Assembly (NCBI GenBank): GCA_030149685.1
Contig: JASLGI010000130.1
Location: 1-22,200 of the forward strand
Direction of reading: 5' to 3'
Origin: Bacillaceae bacterium
GTDB taxonomy: Bacteria; Bacillota; Bacilli; Bacillales_A; Planococcaceae
DNA length: 22,200 bases
Shown here: positions 1 through 8,910 of the stretch, one piece after another
How positions within the stretch are numbered: position 1 is the stretch's first letter
How the letters are laid out: each line of letters begins with the position of its first letter
Translations under genes and position numbers: made by a program
Notes under the pieces: model-generated
Seen by the model: only the letters and a program-made list of their open reading frames with translations
What the model was told of the DNA's origin: nothing
The model's database searches: none

Positions 1-124
1 AGTTGTTATATAACTTGTTTGGATTAATTACATTGTATTATAACAGCTAAACATATGTCAACACTTTTTGTGCAATTTCCGATAAAATAAATGTGAACGT
101 ATTTTGACAAAGGAGAGGAAAGCC

Positions 125-1126
125 TTGTATTTCATTGATAACAAAGGGATTACAGACCCTCGTATTAATTTAGCAATCGAAGAATATGCGGTGAAAAATA
201 TGGATATAGAGAAAGATTCTTATCTTCTGTTCTATATCAACGAGCCGTCGATCATTATCGGACGTAACCAAAACACTGCAGAAGAGATCAACACGAAGTT
301 CGTCGACGACAACAATATTCACGTCGTTCGTCGTTTATCTGGTGGTGGCGCTGTCTATCACGATTTAGGGAACTTAAACTTCAGCTTTTTAACGAAAGAT
401 GATGGAGAGTCGTTCCGTAACTTCCAAAAGTTCACTGAACCTGTTACAGAAGCGCTCGCTGAAATGGGAGTCGAAGCAAAGCTCGAAGGACGTAATGACA
501 TTTTAGTCGACGGGAAGAAAATTTCAGGCAACGCACAATTTGCGACAAATGGCCGTATGTTTAGCCACGGAACATTAATGTTTGATACAGAGATCGAGCG
601 TGTCGTGAAAGCATTAAATGTAAGTAAAGATAAAATCGAATCAAAAGGAATCAAATCGATTCGAAGCCGCGTGACGAACATTAAAGACCATTTGCCGGAA
701 GAACATCAAGACATGACGATTGAAGAATTCCGTATGGCGATTCTCCGTTCGATCTTCGGAGGAGAAGAAAACATTCAATACGTGGAATTAACAGACGAAG
801 ATTGGGACAACATTTATGAGCTTTCAAAAGAACGTTATCAAAATTGGGAGTGGAACTATGGCCGCTCACCGAAGTTCAATATGAAACATTCGCACCGCTT
901 CCCGGTTGGGAGTGTTGACGTCCGCATTCAAGTAAAGCGCGGGAAAATGGAAGATATTCATATTTACGGTGACTTTTTCGGTGTCGGTGACGTCCAAGAG
1001 ATTGAAGAGGCGCTCCGAGGAACAGATTATCGCCGCGATGCGATCGATGAAGCAGTCGCTTCTCTCGATATTGAAAAATTGCTCGGCGGTATTTCAAAAG
1101 AAGAATTTATCGATTTAATTTATTAA
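125..1126 (+). CDS. lplJ: Lipoate-protein ligase LplJ
   Basis: This enzyme activates free lipoate with ATP and attaches it to lysines of E2 subunits and GcvH in the cytoplasm (lipoate salvage). The 333-aa length fits Bacillus LplJ. Visible motifs are the lipoate-pocket motif RRLSGGGAVYHD (residues 69-80), GRND (122-125) and KKISGNAQ (131-138), which contains the lysine that contacts the lipoyl-AMP carbonyl. An accessory C-terminal domain follows. I chose the TTG at 125 because AGGAGAGG (111-118) lies 6 bases before it and the protein then begins MYFIDNKGITDPRINLAIEE, as the family does. A TTG 21 bases earlier is in frame but would place the ribosome site inside the gene. It stands alone, with a terminator directly after it. 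I saw no convincing promoter in the AT-rich 1-100 region. Confidence 0.95.
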   Translation: MYFIDNKGITDPRINLAIEEYAVKNMDIEKDSYLLFYINEPSIIIGRNQNTAEEINTKFVDDNNIHVVRRLSGGGAVYHDLGNLNFSFLTKDDGESFRNFQKFTEPVTEALAEMGVEAKLEGRNDILVDGKKISGNAQFATNGRMFSHGTLMFDTEIERVVKALNVSKDKIESKGIKSIRSRVTNIKDHLPEEHQDMTIEEFRMAILRSIFGGEENIQYVELTDEDWDNIYELSKERYQNWEWNYGRSPKFNMKHSHRFPVGSVDVRIQVKRGKMEDIHIYGDFFGVGDVQEIEEALRGTDYRRDAIDEAVASLDIEKLLGGISKEEFIDLIY

Positions 1127-1135
1127 AGAAGAAAG

Positions 1136-1166
1136 AAAAACGTGGAGAGTTTCTTCACGTTTTTTC
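1136..1166 (+). terminator. Intrinsic terminator after lplJ
   Basis: AAAAACGTG and CACGTTTTTT form a stem around an 11-base loop and end in a T run. It begins 10 bases after the lplJ stop. Confidence 0.8.
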
Positions 1167-1189
1167 TCTGTCTGAATAACTGTTATACT
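1161..1189 (+). promoter_or_regulatory. Candidate SigA promoter of the bce operon (extended -10)
   Basis: TGTTATACT at 1181-1189 is an extended -10 (TATACT with an upstream TG). The position 17 bases upstream is only TTTTTT, part of the preceding terminator, so the -35 is weak. BceR binding upstream would be expected by family but I cannot point to its site. Confidence 0.4.
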
Positions 1190-1218
1190 AAAGAAAAGAA
1201 AATTAAAGGAGGGATTTT

Positions 1219-1923
1219 ATGACGACACATCGCATTTATATCGTAGAAGATGATACGAAATTGGCGCAATTACTCGCAGAACATTTGAGGAAATACGATT
1301 ATGACGTGTTACTCGTCGAAGATTTTGAACGGATCGACGAAGAAGTTGCGCAATTTCAACCCCATCTGATTTTACTCGACATTAACTTACCATCTTATGA
1401 TGGCTATTATTGGTGCCGTCAACTCCGCCAACAGACGATGTGCCCGATTATTTATATTTCGGCTCGTTCTGGCGAGATGGATCAAATTTTCGCTCTTGAA
1501 AACGGAGGAGATGACTTCATTACGAAGCCGTTTAACTATGAAATCGTGTTGGCGAAAATTCGTAGCCATTTACGTCGTTCGTACGGGGAATATGCGGCTC
1601 CTTCTTCTGAACGGATCATTGAAGTAGGTGTTTTACAATTGTACGTTGAGCGGATGGAGCTGCATAAAGGAGAAGGCATTATTCCTCTTCAACAAAAAGA
1701 ATGTGCGATTTTACATTTATTATTAGAAGATGCGCCGAAAGTCGTTTCACGGGAACGGTTGTTAGAAGAATTGTGGGACGATGAAGCGTTCGTCGATGAA
1801 AACACGTTGAATGTCAATATCGCCCGTGTCCGAAAAAAATTAGATGAGTACGGAGTTACGTCGAAAATTGAAACCGTTCGAGGAGCAGGGTATCGATTTA
1901 TCGTCAGTGAAGAAGAACGATGA
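1219..1923 (+). CDS. bceR: BceR-type response regulator (OmpR family)
   Basis: A DNA-binding response regulator of 234 aa. The receiver domain (about 1-115) has the acidic pair D11/D12 after IYIVE, phospho-acceptor D54 in LLDINLP, S81 in YISAR and K103 in FITKPF. The C-terminal winged helix (about 130-230) ends with VNIARVRKKLDE and IETVRGAGYRF, typical of OmpR/PhoB regulators. An AAAGGAGGG ribosome site lies 6 bases before the ATG. The stop overlaps the start of the kinase gene by 4 bases (ATGA), so translation is probably coupled. In the Bce family such regulators switch on their own ABC transporter when antimicrobial peptides such as bacitracin are present. The transporter lies just downstream. 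The ligand cannot be told from sequence. Confidence 0.93.
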   Translation: MTTHRIYIVEDDTKLAQLLAEHLRKYDYDVLLVEDFERIDEEVAQFQPHLILLDINLPSYDGYYWCRQLRQQTMCPIIYISARSGEMDQIFALENGGDDFITKPFNYEIVLAKIRSHLRRSYGEYAAPSSERIIEVGVLQLYVERMELHKGEGIIPLQQKECAILHLLLEDAPKVVSRERLLEELWDDEAFVDENTLNVNIARVRKKLDEYGVTSKIETVRGAGYRFIVSEEER

Positions 1924-2978
1924 ATTGGCGAGCGATTCAGCTGTTTTTAAAAGAACATATGACGTTTCTTATGTTTCAATTAGGACTTCTTCTTTTTATC
2001 CTCGCTCTTTTTTGGCTCGAAGGATTTCGTAATATGTATACAGCGGGATATGCGCTTTTACTCGGATTTGTTTTTACGAGCGGATATTTATTGTTGAAAT
2101 ATTTAGCGAGACGTCATTTTTATCAGACGATCGTGTCGCGCCCGAAAACGATGGAAGCGTTATTACTTAAATTTTCATCCACACCGGAACATATCGAAAC
2201 GACGCGTTACATGCGGGAAAGTTATAAATTGTACCAAGGAGAAGTACAAAAGCTGTACGATGCACAACACCGTCAACTGCACTTTATTAACCAATGGGTC
2301 CATCAAATGAAAACACCGCTTTCTGTCATGTCACTTTTACTCCAAGAAGAAGAGTTAAATAAAAAAAGTATGGCAGAAGAATTGGAAAAAATGCAACGAG
2401 GGTTAGAAGCAGTACTCGTCAATGCGCGATTAGAAACGTTCGAAGAAGATATGCGCATTGAACGTGTCGCCTTACGCCCATTCGTTCAATCGGTCGTCAA
2501 TGAACATAAACGATTGTTTATTACGAATCGTGTCTTTCCGACGATCGATATCGACGATGAGATTGTCGTTGCAACGGATCAAAAATGGTTGAAAATTGTG
2601 TTGACGCAGTTTATTACGAATGCGGTGAAATATACGTTTGAAGAAGGGAAGAAAGTGTATATTGAAGCGCGTGTAGAAGAAGGAAATATCGCCCTTTCTG
2701 TACGCGATGAAGGCATCGGTATTCCTGCGAGTGATTTAAAGCGCGTGAGACGTCCGTTTTTCACAGGAGAAAATGGTCGCCTCACTGGAGAGTCGACAGG
2801 AATGGGTCTTTACATCGCACAAGAAGTGTGTACGCGTCTCGGCCATGCGTTTACGGTCGATAGTGTACACGGAGAAGGAACGACGATGACGGTATATTTC
2901 CGCATCGATGAAGGAGGAACGATTGATGAACGACGACCGACCGATCATTCAGCTCAAACAATTGACGAAGATTTATGA
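1920..2978 (+). CDS. bceS: BceS-type intramembrane-sensing histidine kinase
   Basis: A 352-aa sensor kinase. Two hydrophobic segments (about 16-33 and 41-62) are joined by only a few outward residues, so there is no extracellular sensor domain. In this family the signal comes from the partner ABC permease. The phospho-acceptor is H128 in WVHQMKTPLSV. The ATP-binding domain shows the N box FITNAVKY and the G boxes DEGIGIP and STGMGLYIAQEV. The gene overlaps bceR by 4 bases, and its tail overlaps the start of bceA by about 50 bases. The last 20 or so residues after YFRIDEG look unconserved, because that stretch also carries the bceA ribosome site and start. Confidence 0.92.
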   Translation: MNWRAIQLFLKEHMTFLMFQLGLLLFILALFWLEGFRNMYTAGYALLLGFVFTSGYLLLKYLARRHFYQTIVSRPKTMEALLLKFSSTPEHIETTRYMRESYKLYQGEVQKLYDAQHRQLHFINQWVHQMKTPLSVMSLLLQEEELNKKSMAEELEKMQRGLEAVLVNARLETFEEDMRIERVALRPFVQSVVNEHKRLFITNRVFPTIDIDDEIVVATDQKWLKIVLTQFITNAVKYTFEEGKKVYIEARVEEGNIALSVRDEGIGIPASDLKRVRRPFFTGENGRLTGESTGMGLYIAQEVCTRLGHAFTVDSVHGEGTTMTVYFRIDEGGTIDERRPTDHSAQTIDEDL

Positions 2979-3702
2979 AGGAAAAGTGATGCACCGAGCA
3001 TTGAACCGACTCGACTTTGAAGTAGAAGAAGGTGAATTCGTCGCAGTCATGGGGCCATCTGGCAGTGGAAAGACGACATTGTTGAACATAATTGCAACAG
3101 TCGATGAGCCGACGTATGGCGATGTGTGGATCGATGGTATTCAACCGGAACGATTATCAGAAGAAGCACTCGCACAATTTCGTCGCCGCAATTTCGGCTT
3201 CGTTTTCCAAGCGATCCATTTACTCCAAATGTTAACCGTTGAGGAAAATATCGTTTTACCACTTACACTCGATGGCTTACCTGTTCGAGAGATGGAGCGC
3301 CGATTAAAAACAGTCGCAGATGCGTTACATTTACACGATATTTTAGACCGTCGTCCGTATGAATTGCCCGGTGGGCAAGCGCAACAAACAGCGATCGGTC
3401 GAGCAGTCATTCATCAGCCGAAAATTATTTTAGCCGATGAACCGACGGGAAATTTAGATTCGCAAGCAGCGAAAAATGTATTAGAGCTATTGACTGAAAT
3501 TAATGAAACGCGTGGAACGACGATGGTGATGGTTACGCATGACCCTGTAGCAGCGAGTTATTGCGATCGTGTGTTATTTATTAAAGATGGACAATTTTTC
3601 AATGAATTGTATCGCGACGAACATCGTCAAACATTTTTCCAACGGATTTTGAACGTTTTATCATTACTCGGTGGACAAGTGCAAGAGCTTCGTCACTTGT
3701 AA
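2926..3702 (+). CDS. bceA: BceA-type ABC transporter ATP-binding protein
   Basis: The ATPase subunit (258 aa) of a peptide-sensing and detoxification exporter of the MacB/BceAB class. Visible motifs are Walker A GPSGSGKTT (residues 43-51), the Q loop in FVFQAIHLL, Walker B IILADEPTG (from 167), the D loop NLDS and the switch histidine in MVTHDP. The tail VAASYCDRVLFIKDGQ is characteristic of BceA. I start at ATG 2926, which AAGGAGG (2911-2917) precedes by 8 bases. An ATG at 2908 is in frame but has no ribosome site. The ABC signature is odd: it reads LPGGQ (147-151) instead of LSGGQ, and the usual Arg three residues later is Gln (GGQAQQ). Both are single-base changes, so the ATPase may be impaired or the bases may be miscalled. 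Confidence 0.92.
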   Translation: MNDDRPIIQLKQLTKIYEGKVMHRALNRLDFEVEEGEFVAVMGPSGSGKTTLLNIIATVDEPTYGDVWIDGIQPERLSEEALAQFRRRNFGFVFQAIHLLQMLTVEENIVLPLTLDGLPVREMERRLKTVADALHLHDILDRRPYELPGGQAQQTAIGRAVIHQPKIILADEPTGNLDSQAAKNVLELLTEINETRGTTMVMVTHDPVAASYCDRVLFIKDGQFFNELYRDEHRQTFFQRILNVLSLLGGQVQELRHL

Positions 3703-3714
3703 AAGGAGGCTATT

Positions 3715-5640
3715 ATGACGTTTCAACAGTTTGCTCTTCGAAATGTCGTCCGAAATCGACGGGCGTATGCGGCGTTTTTCATGGCGAGTGTATTTTCTGT
3801 CATGGTATTCTTTTTATTTTCGATGTTACTGTTTCACCCGTCGATTGAAAACCGGTTTTTAAGAGAAATCGCTTTTGTCGGCATGGGGATTTCAGAAGTT
3901 ATTTTATATATGTTTACGTTATTTTTCTTATTTTATTCGATGCGTGCCTTTTTACAAGCGCGTTCGACGGAGTTTGGTGTTCTTATTCAGCTCGGAATGT
4001 CGAATAAGCAACTGAACCGACTCATTTTTATTGAAACGATGTTTATCGGCTTAGCGGCGATCGTCGCTGGACTATTTTTCGGGCTCATTTTTACGAAGTT
4101 TTTCTTCATGCTCGTACGAGAAATCGTCGCGGTGCCGAGTTTACCTTTTTATTTATCGTGGAAGCCATTTGCGTTGACGATTGGCGCATTCGTCAGTTCT
4201 TTCGTATTGATTGCGATTATCGCTCCGCGGTTTATTAAAAAAGCGCCGATCAATGAGCTCGTACAAGCAGAGACGGAGACGAGTCGAGCAGAAGAATTTT
4301 CTTCCATGCGCGCGACACTCGGACTCTTTTTACTCGCAGCAGCGTATACGTTTGCGCTCACGGTTGAAAATTCGCACATCCTCGCATTCGTTTTATATTT
4401 TCCACCGTTATTGTTAATCGGGACGTATTTGTTTTTTACCGATACGTTGCCATTTTTATTTGAATGGCTCCGACAGAAAAAATCATTTTATTGGCGCCAT
4501 TTTTATTTACTTTCTGTCACGGAAGGGATTATTCGATTAAAAGAAAATGCGCGAATGTTTTTCATCGTGACGATCGTTTCGACGGTTGCATTTATGTCGG
4601 TCGGTGTTCTCGCTTCACTCACTTCGTTTGCTTCGCAATACCGAGCGGTCAATCCACTCGGGCTCGTCTACAAAAGTGAGCCGAACAATCCGTACGAATG
4701 GGTGCATATCGGAGGACTTGTGAAAGAGTTAGAAGAAGAAAATATCGATTATGAACTGATTCGGATGCGCGCTTACGAACAACATTCAACGGCGACTGAA
4801 TTGCCCGTAACGATCATCGATGAACAACCGATGAACTTACTCGCTCGCCTCGGAGGAAAGCCGACGTACACGTTAACACGTGGTGAAGCGGTGTTCTTAC
4901 CACCGACAGCTAGTGCGGAAGAAAAGCTTCGGTATGAAGCGACAGAGACGTGGCTAGAGCCAGCTCATCTTCCAGTACGAATTCAAGGTTCGTTTAGTAG
5001 TGAGTTGCTGCCGGCGAATGCAATCGGCACGAATGCGATCGTTTTGAACCATTACGATTTTACGCAACTAGAAAAAACATTGCCTCGTGCGATTCCGAAT
5101 GGCTTTACGTATTATGCGTTCGTCATTCCTGATTGGCAACGAACAGAGACAATCGGCCGCGTCATTGAAGAAACGTACGTGGCGACAGGTGTCGTTCGAG
5201 GGCTTCCGTTTACATTCGATAACCCGGGTGCTAATTATGCGATTTTGCGGATGACGTTTTCTCTTTTATTATTCATTGGATTGTTGCTAGCGGGGGTACT
5301 CTTTCTCGCAGCGGGTAGTTTTATTTATTTCCGTCTCTATACGTCGCTCGATCGCGAACGACGAGAGTTTTCTGTGTTGAATCGTCTCGGAATGACGACG
5401 AAGGAATTTAAAAAAGTCGTTAACCGTCAACTTATTCCGCAATTTTTCTTCCCGTGGGGAGTAGCGCTCATGCATAGTGCCTTCGCCTTTTTCGCTTTAC
5501 AAAAAATATGGGAAACATTAGCGGAAATATCGATTGCAAAAGAGATGATTCTCGTATTAGCTGGATTTACAGTATTACAATATATTTACTTTTATTTAAT
5601 CCGTTGGCGTTATCTCGTTCACGTAACGACGCCAAGATAG
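3715..5640 (+). CDS. bceB: BceB-type ABC transporter permease
   Basis: A 641-aa membrane permease, close to the usual BceB length of about 645. The hydrophobic pattern fits ten transmembrane helices. There is one at residues 17-40, a FtsX-like group at 55-180, further pairs at about 196-245 and 285-310, then a large extracellular domain (about 310-520). Three final helices (about 525-635) follow. The big extracytoplasmic domain between helices 7 and 8 is the hallmark of Bce-type permeases and is where the peptide is recognised and passed to the kinase. AAAGGAGG precedes the ATG by 6 bases, 12 bases after the bceA stop. It is expected to form a sensory complex with bceA and bceS products. Confidence 0.92.
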   Translation: MTFQQFALRNVVRNRRAYAAFFMASVFSVMVFFLFSMLLFHPSIENRFLREIAFVGMGISEVILYMFTLFFLFYSMRAFLQARSTEFGVLIQLGMSNKQLNRLIFIETMFIGLAAIVAGLFFGLIFTKFFFMLVREIVAVPSLPFYLSWKPFALTIGAFVSSFVLIAIIAPRFIKKAPINELVQAETETSRAEEFSSMRATLGLFLLAAAYTFALTVENSHILAFVLYFPPLLLIGTYLFFTDTLPFLFEWLRQKKSFYWRHFYLLSVTEGIIRLKENARMFFIVTIVSTVAFMSVGVLASLTSFASQYRAVNPLGLVYKSEPNNPYEWVHIGGLVKELEEENIDYELIRMRAYEQHSTATELPVTIIDEQPMNLLARLGGKPTYTLTRGEAVFLPPTASAEEKLRYEATETWLEPAHLPVRIQGSFSSELLPANAIGTNAIVLNHYDFTQLEKTLPRAIPNGFTYYAFVIPDWQRTETIGRVIEETYVATGVVRGLPFTFDNPGANYAILRMTFSLLLFIGLLLAGVLFLAAGSFIYFRLYTSLDRERREFSVLNRLGMTTKEFKKVVNRQLIPQFFFPWGVALMHSAFAFFALQKIWETLAEISIAKEMILVLAGFTVLQYIYFYLIRWRYLVHVTTPR

Positions 5641-5651
5641 GGGGAAATCAT

Positions 5652-7124
5652 TTGGTCGATCAAAGCGTTCAACAACAAGCGAAACAAACACCGACGCGTA
5701 TCGCTTATATCGAAGGAGATCGCGAAGTGACGTACGCGTCATTGAATGAGTCTGTCGATGCGCTCGCTTATTTTTTCTATAAACAAGGGATTCGAAAAGG
5801 CGATCACGTCGCTTTATTACTTGAAAATGAGTCATTGATGGTAGAGGCGATGTATAGTTTATTTCGTCTCGGCGCAGTCGCGGTACCGGTGAACCCGCAT
5901 TATCCTGCCGGAGATATCGCTTATATCGTCGAACAGAGTGAAGTAGTCGCTCTTATTAGTCATGAAGAAATATTAGCCCCATTACGGACGTATTCTTTTT
6001 CTCAACGCGTTCGTTATTGGGCGGTTGACCGAGGAGATCTCGTCGTCGAAAAAGGAAAAAAAGCACCTGAGACGTCGCATGAACCGACGGACGTCGCGAT
6101 GATTTTATATACATCAGGAACGACAGGACGTGCAAAAGGTGCGATGTTGACGCATGAAAATATTTATGCGAACGCAAGAGATTTTGGCACATCGCTTCAA
6201 TACGATGGCGAGGACCGCGTCATTGCGACATTACCGATATTTCACGCATTCGCTTTAACGGTCGTCGTTCATGCGCCACTCATCCGAGGAGCGAGCTTGA
6301 TCCTCGTCCCGTCATTCAGTCCGCGCGTCGTCCTTGACGTTGCAGAGCGATATGAAGCTACTGTTTTTGCCGGAGTGCCGACGATGTATCATTTTTTAAC
6401 AGAATATGCGAAAGCGCATCAACGAGTAGACGCCTTCCGTACGATCCGTGTTGCTATATCAGGCGGCTCTTCTATGCCGGTTGCGATGCTCGATGCGTTT
6501 GAGTCGACATTTGGCGTACGTGTATCTGAAGGGTACGGATTATCTGAAGCATCACCAGTGACGAGTTTTAACCCGCTCGACCGCGAACGTATTCCTGGTT
6601 CCGTCGGGCAACCGATTGCGAATGTCGAACAAAAAATTGTCGACGAGAAAGGGCGAGAAGTTCCTCACGGGGAAATCGGAGAACTAATTGTCCGGGGCCC
6701 GAACGTAATGAAAGGTTATTATAAAAATGAAGCGGCGACGAACCGGGCATTAAAAGATGGTTGGCTCTATACAGGAGATTTAGCTCGTCGTGACAATGAA
6801 GGATATTTTTACATTATTGACCGAAAAGACGATTTAATGATCGTCGGTGGTCATAATGTCTATCCGCGTGAAGTTGAGGAAGCGTTGTATGCATTAGAAG
6901 AAGTCGAAGAAGCTGCTGTCGTCGGTGTCGATGATTGGGATTACGGGGAAGTTCCAGCAGCGTATGTCGTTTTCCGAAACGAGCGATTAAGTGTTGAAGA
7001 AGTACAAAAGCGATTAGCGCGTACGTTAGCGACTTATAAATTGCCACGCTACGTCTATGCGTTAGATACGTTGCCGAAAAGTGCGACAGGTAAAATATTG
7101 CGTCATGCGTTACGGCGAAGATAG
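5652..7124 (+). CDS. lcfB: Long-chain fatty-acid-CoA ligase, LcfB type
   Basis: An adenylate-forming enzyme of 490 aa that makes acyl-CoA from a fatty acid, ATP and CoA. Visible are the P-loop-like motif YTSGTTGRAKG (153-163), YGLSEASP, GWLYTGDLARRD, the hinge region DRKDDLMIVGGHNVYPRE and the catalytic C-terminal lysine K481 in KSATGKILR. The sequence strongly resembles LcfB/YhfL of Bacillus, for example in IFAGVPTMYHFL-like and GPNVMKGYY segments. Other acyl- or aryl-CoA ligases are possible because substrate cannot be read reliably. I start at TTG 5652, with AGGGGGAAA just before it and only 11 bases after bceB. Longer in-frame openings reach into bceB and lack a ribosome site. It is probably cotranscribed with bceRSAB, an unusual partner whose link to peptide resistance is not obvious. 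Confidence 0.85.
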   Translation: MVDQSVQQQAKQTPTRIAYIEGDREVTYASLNESVDALAYFFYKQGIRKGDHVALLLENESLMVEAMYSLFRLGAVAVPVNPHYPAGDIAYIVEQSEVVALISHEEILAPLRTYSFSQRVRYWAVDRGDLVVEKGKKAPETSHEPTDVAMILYTSGTTGRAKGAMLTHENIYANARDFGTSLQYDGEDRVIATLPIFHAFALTVVVHAPLIRGASLILVPSFSPRVVLDVAERYEATVFAGVPTMYHFLTEYAKAHQRVDAFRTIRVAISGGSSMPVAMLDAFESTFGVRVSEGYGLSEASPVTSFNPLDRERIPGSVGQPIANVEQKIVDEKGREVPHGEIGELIVRGPNVMKGYYKNEAATNRALKDGWLYTGDLARRDNEGYFYIIDRKDDLMIVGGHNVYPREVEEALYALEEVEEAAVVGVDDWDYGEVPAAYVVFRNERLSVEEVQKRLARTLATYKLPRYVYALDTLPKSATGKILRHALRRR

Positions 7125-7140
7125 TAAAGGAAAAAATAAC

Positions 7141-7186
7141 AACCTAGTAGCTATTTATTTTTTAATAAGTAGCACTAGGTTTTTTA
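7141..7186 (+). terminator. Intrinsic terminator closing the bce-lcfB operon
   Basis: AACCTAGT (7141-7148) pairs with ACTAGGTT (7174-7181), with inner pairing between CTATTTATT and AATAAGTAG. A T-rich run follows. Confidence 0.8.
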
Positions 7187-7258
7187 TTTGGATAAATACG
7201 AAAAAACGTATGGATATTGAATTGTACGAAAATTTCCACAAAATCAACGGAGCTATCT

Positions 7259-7278
7259 AGTATACTAAGACGTATACT
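7259..7278 (+). promoter_or_regulatory. Inverted repeat upstream of aspA (candidate operator 1)
   Basis: AGTATAC-N6-GTATACT is a perfect 7-bp inverted repeat. It lies 26 bases before the aspA -35. Its TATAC/GTATA half-sites recur in the repeat that covers the -10. Confidence 0.45.
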
Positions 7279-7303
7279 TTCTATCGATAACGTACGAAAG
7301 GGA

Positions 7304-7332
7304 TTGAATGATTATACGTATTCGTGTATAAT
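7304..7332 (+). promoter_or_regulatory. SigA promoter of aspA
   Basis: TTGAAT (7304-7309), a 17-base spacer, and a perfect TATAAT (7327-7332). The predicted start falls near 7339, leaving a short leader before the AGGGG ribosome site at 7350. Confidence 0.75.
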
Positions 7333-7333
7333 C
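7310..7333 (+). promoter_or_regulatory. Inverted repeat over the aspA -10 (candidate operator 2)
   Basis: GATTATAC-N8-GTATAATC is a perfect 8-bp inverted repeat that covers the spacer and -10. A protein bound here would block RNA polymerase. In Bacillus subtilis the asparaginase/aspartase genes are repressed by AnsR. Whether the same kind of regulator acts here is inference. Confidence 0.45.
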
Positions 7334-7364
7334 ACGAGAAAATTACTTGAGGGGAACGATTTGA

Positions 7365-8774
7365 ATGAGAAGAGAAAGAGACTTTTTAGGAGTAAAAGAA
7401 GTACCAGTAGAGGCGTACTATGGGGTGCAGACGATGCGGGCGGTAGAGAACTTTCCGATTACAGGACATCCAGTATCTTCTGCGTTTATTCGTGCATTAG
7501 CGTACGTGAAAAAAGCGGCAGCGCTTGCGAATATCGATGCAGGGTTTTTAGAAAAAGAAATGGGAGAAGCGATCGTGCGCGCAGCGGATGAAGTGATTGA
7601 AGGGAAGTTTCACGATCAATTTATCGTCGATGCGATTCAAGGAGGCGCAGGAACGTCGACGAACATGAATACGAATGAAGTCCTCGCAAATCGCGCGTTA
7701 GAAATTCTCGGCTATGAACGAGGTCGTTACGACATAATTAGTCCGAACTCTCACGTCAATATGTCTCAATCGACAAATGACGTCTTTCCGACAGCGATGC
7801 ACGTGGCGATTTTAATGGAAGTGCCCGCACTTTTACGAGCACTCGAGCGACTAGCAGCGACATTTACTCAAAAAGCGGAGCAGTTTGCGCCGTTGATTAA
7901 AATGGGGCGAACACACTTGCAAGATGCAGTGCCGATTCGTCTCGGACAAGAATTTCAAGCGTATGCAAACGTTGTGCAAAGAGGGCGTCGTCGTATCGCT
8001 CAATCGGTAGAAGATTTACATGAAATCAATTTAGGTGCGACCGCTGTTGGAACAGGGCTTAATGCAGACCCGCATTATATTGAACGTGCCGCACATTATT
8101 TAAGCGCGTATACAGGCATTCCTTTTCAAACGGCGACTCATTTGGTCGATGCGACGCAAAATACAGAAGTGTACATCCACGTATCGAGCGCTTTAAAAGG
8201 GATGATGATGAGTTTATCGAAAGTTGCGAACGATTTACGTCTCATGGCGTCCGGGCCGCGTGCAGGATTGTATGAAATTACATTGCCTCCTCGTCAGCCG
8301 GGTTCGTCGATCATGCCAGGGAAAGTAAATCCTGTCATGGCGGAAGTCGTCAATCAAGTCGCTTTTCAAGTCGCAGGAAATGATTTAACGGTGACGATGG
8401 CTTCGGAAGCGGGACAGTTTGAATTGAACGTCATGGAGCCGGTATTAATTTACAACTTATTGCAGTCGATCGATATGATGACAAATGTCGTCGGCGTCTT
8501 TGATGAATATTGTGTCATCGGTATCGAAGCGAATGAGCAAAAAATGGCTGACTACGTGCGCCACAGTATCGGTATTATTACAGCGATTAGCCCACATGTC
8601 GGTTATGAAAAAGCATCGCTCATCGCAAAAGAAGCGCTAGAGACGAATGAGCCGATTCGCGACCTCTGTTTAGCTCACGGCGTATTAACAGAAGAAGAAC
8701 TCGACATTATTTTACACCCAGAAGAAATGACTGCACCAGGGATTGCTGGAACGGAACACCTCAAAAGAAAATAA
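7365..8774 (+). CDS. aspA: Aspartate ammonia-lyase (aspartase)
   Basis: This enzyme converts L-aspartate to fumarate and ammonia, feeding amino-acid nitrogen and carbon into the TCA cycle. The 469-aa length is standard for the aspartase/fumarase superfamily. The opening ERDFLGVKEVPVEAYYGVQT and the superfamily signature GSSIMPGKVNP (313-323), whose serine is the catalytic base, are clear. TSTNMNTNEVLANRA and SPNSHVNMSQSTND are the other two conserved regions. The start, with RERDFLG and VENFPITG, favours aspartase over class II fumarase, but fumarase cannot be fully excluded. It is a single-gene unit with its own promoter, operator-like repeats and terminator. It occupies the position where degS-degU would precede degV in Bacillus subtilis. 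Confidence 0.9.
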   Translation: MRRERDFLGVKEVPVEAYYGVQTMRAVENFPITGHPVSSAFIRALAYVKKAAALANIDAGFLEKEMGEAIVRAADEVIEGKFHDQFIVDAIQGGAGTSTNMNTNEVLANRALEILGYERGRYDIISPNSHVNMSQSTNDVFPTAMHVAILMEVPALLRALERLAATFTQKAEQFAPLIKMGRTHLQDAVPIRLGQEFQAYANVVQRGRRRIAQSVEDLHEINLGATAVGTGLNADPHYIERAAHYLSAYTGIPFQTATHLVDATQNTEVYIHVSSALKGMMMSLSKVANDLRLMASGPRAGLYEITLPPRQPGSSIMPGKVNPVMAEVVNQVAFQVAGNDLTVTMASEAGQFELNVMEPVLIYNLLQSIDMMTNVVGVFDEYCVIGIEANEQKMADYVRHSIGIITAISPHVGYEKASLIAKEALETNEPIRDLCLAHGVLTEEELDIILHPEEMTAPGIAGTEHLKRK

Positions 8775-8781
8775 AGAAGAT

Positions 8782-8830
8782 GAAAACTGAGCGAACGTCT
8801 CTTGAGAGGACGTCGCTGAGTTTTCTTTTT
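8782..8830 (+). terminator. Intrinsic terminator after aspA
   Basis: GAAAACTGAGCGAACGTC pairs, with small bulges, with GACGTCGCTGAGTTTTC around a short loop. TTTTT follows. Confidence 0.85.
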
Positions 8831-8910
8831 ATGAAAAAACGTTCAATAAATGGGAGAATATGTTACACTTTTTATTATAGAAACAAAAGTAATTGATAGG
8901 AGGAGATGTA

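Noticed and set aside
104..124. lplJ start at TTG 104
   Set aside because: It would place the AGGAGAGG ribosome site inside the gene. The family N-terminus begins at TTG 125.
5508..5651. Longer acyl-CoA ligase starting inside bceB
   Set aside because: The extra N-terminus has no family match and no ribosome site. TTG 5652 has AGGGGG just upstream and follows the bceB stop.
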